Origin: Thermoplasmata archaeon
GTDB lineage: Archaea > Thermoplasmatota > Thermoplasmata > UBA10834
Reading direction: 5' to 3'
Assembly: GCA_013331315.1 (NCBI GenBank)
Contig: DUGQ01000050.1
Span: 1 to 6,469, forward strand
DNA length: 6,469 nt
Shown: positions 1 to 5,038 of the stretch, piece by piece
How positions within the stretch are numbered: the stretch's first letter is position 1
Layout of the letters: each line of letters begins with the position of its first letter
Program-made: the position numbers and the translations under genes
The notes under the pieces: generated by a model
Database searches by the model: none
Told to the model about the DNA's origin: nothing
Seen by the model: only the letters and a program-made list of their open reading frames with translations

Positions 1-1
1 G

Positions 2-211
2 GTCGGGCTCGCCCAGAACTTCGCGGCCCTGAGGGCCCTGGCCACGGTCGGCATACAGAAGGGGCACATGTCGCTCCACGCGCGAAACATAGTGAGCAGC
101 GTCGGGTGTCCCCCGGAGCTCGTCGACGAGGTCGTGAGGATACTCATCCAGGAGAAGAAGATACGGATGGACCGGGCCGCTGAGGTCATTGAGGAGCTCA
201 AGAAGCGCTAG
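2..211 (+). CDS. mvaA: Class II HMG-CoA reductase, C-terminal fragment (5' end outside window)
   Basis: Only the last 69 codons are present, ending in TAG at 209-211. The fragment opens with VGLAQNFAALRALATVGIQ, followed by KGHMSLHARNI, which closely matches the C-terminal block of class II (Pseudomonas mevalonii-type) 3-hydroxy-3-methylglutaryl-CoA reductases. The His of GHM corresponds to the catalytic histidine near the C-terminus (His381 in the P. mevalonii enzyme, by my recollection). The remaining ~45 residues form the charged helical tail typical of this class. The enzyme interconverts HMG-CoA and mevalonate with NAD(P)H in the cytoplasm; in archaea this step commits carbon to isoprenoid ether lipids. 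The class is recognisable from sequence, but the direction of reaction and cofactor choice are not. The upstream part, with the catalytic Glu, Lys and Asp, lies outside the window. The gene ends 109 bases before the next start and no clear terminator is visible. Confidence 0.93.
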   Translation, partial: VGLAQNFAALRALATVGIQKGHMSLHARNIVSSVGCPPELVDEVVRILIQEKKIRMDRAAEVIEELKKR

Positions 212-227
212 ATCTGACACCTGGTTC

Positions 228-241
228 GGAAAAGTATTATG
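228..241 (+). promoter_or_regulatory. Possible TATA/BRE element for the kinase gene
   Basis: The stretch GGAAAAGTATTATG is the only AT-rich block in the 109-base gap between the reductase stop and the kinase start. A purine-rich BRE-like GGAAAA precedes a weak TATA-like core. If used, it would place the transcript start near 258-265 and leave a leader of about 60 bases. The core deviates from the archaeal TTTATA-type consensus, so read-through from the reductase gene is an alternative. Confidence 0.3.
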
Positions 242-307
242 CTTGCACTCAGGATAGCAGAAGCACGTGACACCTCCCACACAGGATGAGCTGCACGGCA
301 GGATTCT

Positions 308-312
308 GGAGG
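308..312 (+). promoter_or_regulatory. Shine-Dalgarno GGAGG deciding the TTG start at 321
   Basis: GGAGG lies 8 bases before a TTG codon. An in-frame TGA at 315-317 rules out any start further upstream, and the protein begins directly with the conserved strand leading into the P-loop (MKRLIVVDG). The TTG is therefore well supported as the start despite being a rare initiator. Confidence 0.75.
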
Positions 313-320
313 CCTGACAG

Positions 321-896
321 TTGAAGCGTCTCATCGTCGTGGACGGCCTCGACGGATGCGGAAAGGACACCCACGCTCAGAGGATCCTTGGCGAGCTGGC
401 GTCGACAGGGCGCAGAGCCACGATGATGAAGCACCCGTCACAGCGGTTCACGGGCAGGCTCTCGAAAAGGGCGTTGCTCAAGTCGGGCCCCGTGGCCGCT
501 GTGTTCGCGGCCGCATTCCACACGGCTGACGTGCTCGTCTCGGTACGAGCCTTCAGGAGCCACCAAGAAGGGGACTTCGTGTTCGTGAGGTACCTGCTCG
601 GTACCGCGTACCTCCCGCGCGTGCTCGCGCCTTCCGCCTACTTGTTCTTCAGGAAGCTCCTCCCGTTCCCCGACCTCGCCCTGTTCATAGACATAGAACC
701 ATCTGTCGCGCTCGAGAGAATAGAGAGAAGAGACCAGTCGAGGGAGATGTTCGAGACCAGGGAGAAGCTCGTCAAGGCAAGAGACATGGCTCGGTCCCTG
801 ACAAAGGACGAATGGGTCACGATCGACAACACCAAGGACGGGGAAGGGCCGTTCATCGAAGTGAAGCGGGTGCTCTGCGATAAGGGTCTCATATAG
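321..896 (+). CDS. Thymidylate kinase-like P-loop nucleotide kinase
   Basis: The 191-residue protein has the size and order of a thymidylate kinase (dTMP + ATP to dTDP + ADP, cytoplasmic). Residues 4-17 form the first strand and P-loop (VVDGLDGCGKDT), with Lys15 as the phosphate-binding lysine. Residues 121-125 (LFIDI) look like a core strand, and 131-158 form an Arg/Glu-rich LID-like helix region (ERIERRDQSREMF, then EKLVKARDMARSL). Two features are odd. The residue after the P-loop lysine is Asp16, where most kinases have Ser/Thr, although Thr17 follows. The DR[YFH] motif of thymidylate kinases appears as Val89-Arg90-Tyr91 in VRYLLGTAYLP, so the aspartate is missing. The substrate may therefore differ from dTMP. 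The start is TTG with GGAGG 8 bases upstream. The gene converges on the CDF gene with an 11-base gap, so the two 3' ends probably overlap as transcripts. Confidence 0.8.
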   Translation: MKRLIVVDGLDGCGKDTHAQRILGELASTGRRATMMKHPSQRFTGRLSKRALLKSGPVAAVFAAAFHTADVLVSVRAFRSHQEGDFVFVRYLLGTAYLPRVLAPSAYLFFRKLLPFPDLALFIDIEPSVALERIERRDQSREMFETREKLVKARDMARSLTKDEWVTIDNTKDGEGPFIEVKRVLCDKGLI

Positions 897-907
897 TGTC
901 GGCGGGA

Positions 908-1837
908 TCATTCGCACTTCTTGCCGTCGAACAAGTGCTCCCGACCCGCCATCTTGCAGGATTCGCAGTCCTTCCCGCATGGCTCGACATGGACGACCAC
1001 GGTGCTGCCCGGGAGAGACGCCCTCACCTCGCGCTCGAGGCGCTCCACGAGGTCGTGACTGTCGCTGACGCTCATGTTGCTCGGGACCGTGACATGAAGG
1101 TCGACCTGGCGCTCGGCGCCCGTCTTCCTCGTCCTGAGGCGGTGATAGTCCACGAAGTGCACCTCGTATCTCTTCATGACGGACTTGAGCACCACCATGT
1201 CGGCCTCCGGGAGGCTCTTGTCCAAGAGACCGTCGCACGACCTCTTCGTGATGCCGTACGCCGCGCGGAATATGAGCGCCGCGACGAATATCGCCACCAC
1301 GGGGTCCACGAACTGCCAGCCGGTCACGTATATGATGCCGAGTGCGACGAGGACGCCCGCCGAGGTCCACACGTCGGTCATGAGGTGATACGCGTCCGCT
1401 TCGAGCGCGAGAGAATCCGTGGCCTTCGCCACCTTGAACAGCTTCTTGGACACTACGATGTTCACGCCCGCCGATATCCCCATCACGACCATACCGGCGC
1501 CCAGAAGCTCCACCTCCGTCGCGTCGAACAGCCGTTCGGAGGCCTCCCAGATGATGATCGCCGCGGCGACGAATATCAACGCCCCCTCGAAAAGCCCTGA
1601 AAGGTTCTCGAACTTGCCGTGGCCAAAGGCGTGGTCCCTGTCCGCGGGCTCCGCGGACCTCTTGACTGAGTATCTCGCGACGATGGCCGCGACCAGGTCC
1701 ATGGCCGAGTGGATGGCCTCTGACAGCACACTGACCGAGCCCATCATGAGGCCGACAACTAGTTTGAGCGCGACCAGGAAGCTGTTTGAGAACACGGACA
1801 GACGAGCGACCGCTACCTTCTCTTCGGCGGCTTCCAT
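908..1837 (-). CDS. Cation diffusion facilitator (CDF) metal exporter, zinc-type
   Basis: A 309-residue membrane protein of the CDF family (YiiP/FieF-like), which exports divalent metal in exchange for protons. Six hydrophobic segments lie near residues 13-32, 34-56, 82-99, 111-129, 151-171 and 175-192. The transport-site motifs are HSAMD in TM2 (His43, Asp47) and HLMTD in TM5 (His151, Asp155). Two HxxxD motifs are typical of zinc-selective members. FGHGKFENL (about 72-80) is the conserved cytoplasmic segment before TM3. A cytoplasmic domain follows (about 205-285) with VDLHV and VHVEP histidines resembling the regulatory metal site. The last 23 residues carry four cysteines (287, 291, 294, 308), which is unusual for the family. 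I chose the ATG at 1837. A GTG six codons upstream (1855) is in frame, but it lies upstream of the transcript start expected from the TATA-like element, and homologues usually begin close to the ATG. Metal control is plausible given the inverted repeat at the promoter. Confidence 0.92.
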   Translation of the reverse strand: MEAAEEKVAVARLSVFSNSFLVALKLVVGLMMGSVSVLSEAIHSAMDLVAAIVARYSVKRSAEPADRDHAFGHGKFENLSGLFEGALIFVAAAIIIWEASERLFDATEVELLGAGMVVMGISAGVNIVVSKKLFKVAKATDSLALEADAYHLMTDVWTSAGVLVALGIIYVTGWQFVDPVVAIFVAALIFRAAYGITKRSCDGLLDKSLPEADMVVLKSVMKRYEVHFVDYHRLRTRKTGAERQVDLHVTVPSNMSVSDSHDLVERLEREVRASLPGSTVVVHVEPCGKDCESCKMAGREHLFDGKKCE

Positions 1838-1857
1838 CCGCCCTTCGATGACCACGC

Positions 1858-1887
1858 ACGTACTTAGGTTTTATCGAGTCAGTACGT
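1858..1887 (-). promoter_or_regulatory. Inverted repeat enclosing the putative CDF promoter
   Basis: ACGTACT (1858-1864) and AGTACGT (1881-1887) are perfect 7-base inverted arms separated by 16 bases. Between them, read on the minus strand, lies CGATAAAACC (1867-1876), a TATA-like element that would put the transcript start near 1845, just before the ATG at 1837. Arms about two helical turns apart (23 bases centre to centre) with a TATA element between them suggest an operator for a dimeric repressor. A metal-sensing regulator would fit the CDF gene. The repeat is seen directly; its function is inferred. Confidence 0.45.
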
Positions 1888-1900
1888 TTTTGCGTCTCAT

Positions 1901-1915
1901 GCGAAACAATTATGA
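1901..1915 (+). promoter_or_regulatory. BRE/TATA element for the 477-residue protein gene
   Basis: GCGAAAC (1901-1907) resembles an archaeal BRE and is followed by AATTATGA, a TATA-like core. The expected transcript start is near 1937, giving a leader of about 23 bases before the ATG at 1960. This also argues against the in-frame TTG at 1924 as the start, because it would lie upstream of transcription initiation. Confidence 0.45.
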
Positions 1916-1947
1916 CTGGATAGTTGAATAATGCGACCGCCCGACAA

Positions 1948-1952
1948 GAGGT
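1948..1952 (+). promoter_or_regulatory. Shine-Dalgarno GAGGT selecting the ATG at 1960
   Basis: GAGGT ends 7 bases before the ATG at 1960. No comparable site precedes the in-frame TTG at 1924. The 12 extra residues from the TTG would not look like part of the helical N-terminal domain. Confidence 0.7.
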
Positions 1953-1959
1953 ACCCCCT

Positions 1960-3393
1960 ATGACCGATGACCTTTCTAGGATGCTCAAGGCACTTACGGT
2001 GGCGGAGCTCAAGTCAGTCGCTGAGAAGACCGGGATAGACGTGTCTTCATGCAGGAACAAGAAGAGCTACATCGCCGCGCTTGCGGGTGCCGGACTCACG
2101 GAGCAACAGGTGAAGTCAGCCCTTGGCGCCGAGGCCGAGAAGAAGGGCAAACAAGCGGAAGAGATGACTGAGATCGAGAACGACCTCAAGGAGATCTCGG
2201 AGAAGACAGACGGGCCCAAGGAAGTCCCGGAGGACGAGAACGTCGCCATCGAGCGCAGCATAGACCAGGCACTGCTGCTGCGGCCCCTGTTCTTCGAGGT
2301 GGACACTGCCACCGAGCAGGCATGGGACAGGATGATACTGGGAGACTTCGCTGAGGCCATCGCACTTAACCGCAACTCCAGATCGGAAGTGATCGACAGG
2401 CTAAGCACATTCCACCTCTACTCGACGGCGCTCTCCATACGCGCTTCGGAGACGATGCTGCGCCAGATGAAGGACCTGGACCACAAGGCCATTTCGCAGA
2501 TCAAGACCGCGCTCGCAGAGGCGAAGCTCGCTTTCATGCACGGCCCTCCAAAGCGCCGTGAGACGACCCTCGAGGAGCTGGAGAACCTGATATCGAAGGC
2601 GTTGAGGGCGTTCATCGAGAAATCCGGACAGGCGGAGAAGGATCTCAGGGAGGCCCTTGAGGAGTACGCTTCGTTCGGAGTACACGTCAAGGGTCCCCAC
2701 GAGCTTCTCGAGATAGCGGTCCAGGCCAAGAACTCGCACGACGTCGAGCAATACGCGTCCCTCATCGATCAGGCGAGGTCGCAGGCCATCCGGGCGAAGG
2801 AGGCGAGGGTGAGGGAGATCGAGGGGACCTTCGAGAACGTCAGAACGGCCATAGACGCCGCCCGGGAGGCCGGTGTCGACACCTCGCAGGGCGAGGCGCA
2901 GTTCGATGACGCGAGGAAGGCGTACAGGGAGAGCGATTTCGTGCGCGCCACGCAGCTGCTCGCCGCCATCGAGCAGGCGGTTGATGGCGCGCATCTGCAG
3001 AAAGTCCGGTTGGACAGGGACGTGGAGGCGAAGGAGATAGCTCAGATAACATCGTCTATCCAGGAAGACGAGCCGGACCTCGAGGAGGCGGCCTTGTATG
3101 GCATGGATGTCAGAGAAGGGCTCGTGTTTGTCAGGAGCACAAAGACCGCGCTCCAACATCGGGACGTTGTCACTGCCGCCAAGTACTCCAGGAAGGTAAG
3201 GAAGCTGACGAAGTCAATGGAGAAGGATCTCGAGAAGTTGAGAAAGGAACACACAACCAAGACGAAGGTGGACGACGGACAGGCCGAACCGAACACCGTC
3301 CCCGCTGAGGGCAAGGCGGACGCCCCTCCCGGAGGCCAGCCTCCGGTAAGGACCAGAAAGGAGAAGAAGTGGAAGGGGCTCCTCAAGAAGTGA
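1960..3393 (+). CDS. Helical repeat protein with SAP-like N-terminus, function unknown
   Basis: A 477-residue, highly charged, mostly helical protein that I do not recognise. No signal peptide or membrane segment is seen. Residues 8-41 (LTVAELKSVAEKTGIDVS, then CRNKKSYIAAL) resemble a SAP or Rho-N-type helix-extended-helix domain, which often binds nucleic acid. A Lys/Glu-rich linker follows (about 55-95), then long helices. Three degenerate repeats begin at Gly240, Gly305 and Gly381. Each runs Gly-[Val/Met]-[His/Asp], an Ala 16 residues later and an Asp 21 residues later, within Ala-rich helical hairpins of TPR-like character. The tail (about 430-477) is probably disordered: Pro/Gly-rich, then a basic end (RKEKKWKGLLKK). 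The gene diverges from the CDF gene and converges on the CBS gene, so it is probably monocistronic. A DNA- or RNA-associated scaffold is possible; nothing catalytic is visible. Confidence 0.85.
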   Translation: MTDDLSRMLKALTVAELKSVAEKTGIDVSSCRNKKSYIAALAGAGLTEQQVKSALGAEAEKKGKQAEEMTEIENDLKEISEKTDGPKEVPEDENVAIERSIDQALLLRPLFFEVDTATEQAWDRMILGDFAEAIALNRNSRSEVIDRLSTFHLYSTALSIRASETMLRQMKDLDHKAISQIKTALAEAKLAFMHGPPKRRETTLEELENLISKALRAFIEKSGQAEKDLREALEEYASFGVHVKGPHELLEIAVQAKNSHDVEQYASLIDQARSQAIRAKEARVREIEGTFENVRTAIDAAREAGVDTSQGEAQFDDARKAYRESDFVRATQLLAAIEQAVDGAHLQKVRLDRDVEAKEIAQITSSIQEDEPDLEEAALYGMDVREGLVFVRSTKTALQHRDVVTAAKYSRKVRKLTKSMEKDLEKLRKEHTTKTKVDDGQAEPNTVPAEGKADAPPGGQPPVRTRKEKKWKGLLKK

Positions 3394-3409
3394 CAGCCGT
3401 CAGGACGAA

Positions 3410-3427
3410 GCTTCCCCCGGGGGAAGC
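3410..3427. terminator. 18-bp perfect palindrome between convergent genes
   Basis: GCTTCCCCCGGGGGAAGC is a perfect palindrome in the 76-base gap between the 477-residue protein gene (stop at 3393) and the CBS gene (stop at 3470 on the other strand). As RNA it could form a 7-bp stem with a CCGG loop on either strand, which would suit a bidirectional 3' end signal. Neither strand shows the T-rich tract that archaeal termination normally uses, so the terminator reading is tentative. A protein-binding site is the alternative. The rest of the gap shows nothing recognisable. Confidence 0.35.
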
Positions 3428-3469
3428 CTTGACGCTCACTCTTGCTGCCAGGGACGGAGACTGTGCGCA

Positions 3470-3964
3470 CTATGTCGAATCGCCCTGGTCGTTCTTATCG
3501 TTGGCAAGACCCTTGATCACGTCGCCACGGGTGATTATTCCGACGAGCTCGCCGCCCCGCATCACCGGCAGGCGGTTCACGTCGTTCTGGACCATGACCA
3601 CGACGGCGTCTTTGAGAGTTATGTCCTCCTGGACCGTCAGGACCCGTCTGGACATCACCTCGCTGACCGGCTTCTCGCCTATCTCCTCGTACGCCTCCAG
3701 AAGCTCCCGCTGGACCAGCTCCTCCTGAAACGCGATCCCTATCGAGGAAATCGAGGGGAAGACCAGCCGGAGGTTCTTCTTGGTAGTCTTGAGCGACTTG
3801 AGCACGTCCACCTCGCTGAACACGCCAACGATCTTCCCGGCCTCCATCACGGGGGCCCCCGAAACGTCCTTCTGGGCAAGTATCGCGGCGGCATCCTTCA
3901 CAAGCATGTCCGGAGTGACAGTAGTGACTGGACTTGTCATCACATCCCTTACTTTCCTCATCAT
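3470..3964 (-). CDS. Stand-alone two-CBS-domain protein
   Basis: A 164-residue soluble protein made almost entirely of a CBS pair (Bateman module). CBS1 spans about residues 6-58 (VRDVMTSPVTTVTPD to VGVFSEVDVLKSL) and CBS2 about 100-154 (VSEVMSRRVLTVQED to VGIITRGDVIKGL). Both carry the Gly-[Val/Ile]-x-[Ser/Thr]-x-x-Asp signature (Asp53 and Asp148), which in this family contacts the ribose of adenosine nucleotides such as AMP, ATP or SAM. A 40-residue linker between the domains (about 60-99) is longer than usual and helical. No effector domain is fused, so it probably senses a ligand and acts on a partner in trans; the partner is not evident here. The start is ATGATG. A strong GAGGGG site (3972-3967) is 2 bases from the first ATG and 5 from the second (3961), so Met2 may be the real start. 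The gene diverges from deoxyhypusine synthase across a 75-base promoter region. Confidence 0.9.
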   Translation of the reverse strand: MMRKVRDVMTSPVTTVTPDMLVKDAAAILAQKDVSGAPVMEAGKIVGVFSEVDVLKSLKTTKKNLRLVFPSISSIGIAFQEELVQRELLEAYEEIGEKPVSEVMSRRVLTVQEDITLKDAVVVMVQNDVNRLPVMRGGELVGIITRGDVIKGLANDKNDQGDST

Positions 3965-3981
3965 ATCCCCTCGTCAATATC

Positions 3982-4002
3982 GGGAAACTTATAAATGTTT
4001 TC
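3982..4002. promoter_or_regulatory. Shared, near-symmetrical TATA element (CBS gene and deoxyhypusine synthase)
   Basis: Read on plus, GGGAAAC is followed directly by TTATAAATG. Read on minus, CGAAAAC is followed directly by ATTTATAAG. Each direction therefore has a BRE-like GAAA block joined to an excellent archaeal TATA box, and the two boxes are the same bases. Plus-strand transcription should start near 4018, about 22 bases before the synthase ATG. Minus-strand transcription should start near 3966, almost at the CBS start codon. Confidence 0.65.
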
Positions 4003-4027
4003 GGCCTGATTGCGCATCGCGTTCTTC

Positions 4028-4035
4028 AAGGGGAG
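4028..4035 (+). promoter_or_regulatory. Shine-Dalgarno AAGGGGAG selecting the ATG at 4040
   Basis: AAGGGGAG ends 4 bases before the ATG at 4040. An in-frame TTG at 4010 lies upstream of the transcript start expected from the TATA box at 3988-3997, so the ATG is preferred. Confidence 0.7.
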
Positions 4036-4039
4036 ACGA

Positions 4040-4996
4040 ATGAGCAGAACACGCTTGAAACCGATATCAGACATCGAGATAGGAAGCGACATGAGAGTCT
4101 CCGACCTGACATCTCAGATGCTGGCGTCAGGTGGGTTCACGGCTAAGAAGCTCGGGCAGGCCGCCGAGATAATGTCCGCGATGCTGAGGGATGAGAAGTG
4201 CACCGTCTTCCTCTCGTTCCCCGCCTGCATCGTCTCGACGGGCACCCGTGGCGTCATCAGGAAGCTAGTGGAGGAGCGGCTCGTGGATGTGATCATCACG
4301 ACTTGCGGGACCCTCGACCATGATCTCGCCCGTGTGTGGAAGAAGTACTACCACGGAGAATTCATGATGGATGACGCTGACCTTCACAAGAAGGGGATAA
4401 ACCGCCTCGGGAACATACTGATCCCGAACGAGAGCTATGGGATCATCCTCGAGCAGAAGATGCAGCCCGTGCTTGACGAGCTGTACGAGGAGGGGAAGAA
4501 GAACCTCTCGAGCAGGCAACTGGCCCTCGAGTTCGGGTCGAGGCTCAAGGACAAGAAGTCCATACTGTACTGGGCCGCCCGGAACGACGTTCCCGTATAC
4601 GTGCCAGGCATCACCGACGGGGCCTTCGGGTCGCAGCTCTGGTTGTTCAAGCAACGTCATCCGGATTTCGCTGTGGACGTGCTCAGGGACGAGCAGGAGC
4701 TGTCGGACATAGTCTTCACCGCCAAGCGAGCGGGCGCCCTGATGATCGGAGGGGGAATATCCAAGCATCATGTGATATGGTGGAACCAGTTCAGGAACGG
4801 CCTCGACTACGCGGTCTATCTGACGACCGCGGAGGAGTTCGACGGCTCCCTGTCGGGTGCGAGGATCCGCGAGGCCGTTAGCTGGGGCAAAGTCAAGGAG
4901 AAGGCGAAATACATCACCGTCGAAGGGGATGCCACGATGACTCTCCCGATACTCGCGTGTTCAGCGCTCGGCGTCGGAAGGCCGGGAAGAAATTAA
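4040..4996 (+). CDS. dys: Deoxyhypusine synthase (archaeal type)
   Basis: A 318-residue cytoplasmic enzyme. In this family it moves the aminobutyl group of spermidine, using NAD, onto a specific lysine of translation factor aIF5A, the first step of hypusine formation. The C-terminal half carries the diagnostic blocks in order: LMIGGGISKHH (234-244), DYAVYLTTAEEFDGSLSGA (256-274) and EAVSWGKV (278-285). Lys284 in SWGK matches the lysine that forms the enzyme-imine intermediate (Lys329 in the human enzyme), and the KHH histidines match the active-site histidine. Earlier blocks are VSTGTRGVI (65-73), TTCGTLDHDLA (87-97) and PGITDGAFGSQLW (189-201), which line the NAD and substrate sites. Length is normal for an archaeal member. 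All key residues I can place are intact. Some family members use agmatine or act as homospermidine synthases, but the complete set of motifs favours aIF5A modification. The substrate gene is not in the window. It has its own promoter and may share transcripts with the next gene, 42 bases downstream. Confidence 0.95.
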   Translation: MSRTRLKPISDIEIGSDMRVSDLTSQMLASGGFTAKKLGQAAEIMSAMLRDEKCTVFLSFPACIVSTGTRGVIRKLVEERLVDVIITTCGTLDHDLARVWKKYYHGEFMMDDADLHKKGINRLGNILIPNESYGIILEQKMQPVLDELYEEGKKNLSSRQLALEFGSRLKDKKSILYWAARNDVPVYVPGITDGAFGSQLWLFKQRHPDFAVDVLRDEQELSDIVFTAKRAGALMIGGGISKHHVIWWNQFRNGLDYAVYLTTAEEFDGSLSGARIREAVSWGKVKEKAKYITVEGDATMTLPILACSALGVGRPGRN

Positions 4997-4998
4997 TA
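4987..4998 (+). promoter_or_regulatory. Possible weak promoter overlapping the synthase stop codon
   Basis: GAAGAAATTAATA is an AT-rich run in GC-rich surroundings with a TATA-like AATTAATA (4991-4998) overlapping the TAA at 4994-4996. It would predict transcription from about 5020, 19 bases before the next ATG. Translational or transcriptional read-through from the synthase gene is equally possible. Confidence 0.3.
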
Positions 4999-5038
4999 CG
5001 GTGATACGAGGTTACACCTTGCACGAGGCGGATGAGAG

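Noticed and set aside
896..1600. 234-residue plus-strand frame antisense to the CDF gene
   Set aside because: His/Arg/Val-rich composition is the usual antisense shadow of a GC-rich coding region; the opposite strand encodes a clear CDF transporter.
1838..1855. GTG at 1855 as the start of the CDF protein
   Set aside because: No Shine-Dalgarno precedes it and it lies upstream of the transcript start predicted from the TATA-like element, so the ATG at 1837 is preferred. It cannot be fully excluded.
438..2060. 540-residue open frame on the minus strand across the kinase and CDF genes
   Set aside because: The product is Arg/Gly-rich with no recognisable domain. It overlaps the well-supported CDF gene in another frame and the kinase gene in antisense. 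Long empty frames are common in GC-rich DNA.
2401..3159. 252-residue minus-strand frame antisense to the 477-residue protein
   Set aside because: Leu/Arg-rich shadow with no motif; the plus-strand frame has a promoter, a Shine-Dalgarno and internal repeats.
3495..3977. 160-residue minus-strand frame overlapping the CBS gene
   Set aside because: Gly/Arg/Asp-rich product of a shifted frame of the CBS gene; all CBS motifs lie in the other frame.
4265..4771. 168-residue minus-strand frame antisense to deoxyhypusine synthase
   Set aside because: Overlaps the diagnostic synthase motifs and has no recognisable content.
4999..5018. Possible hairpin GGTG...CACC after deoxyhypusine synthase
   Set aside because: The paired arms are only about four bases with a long loop and no T-tract, so it is too weak to call a terminator.
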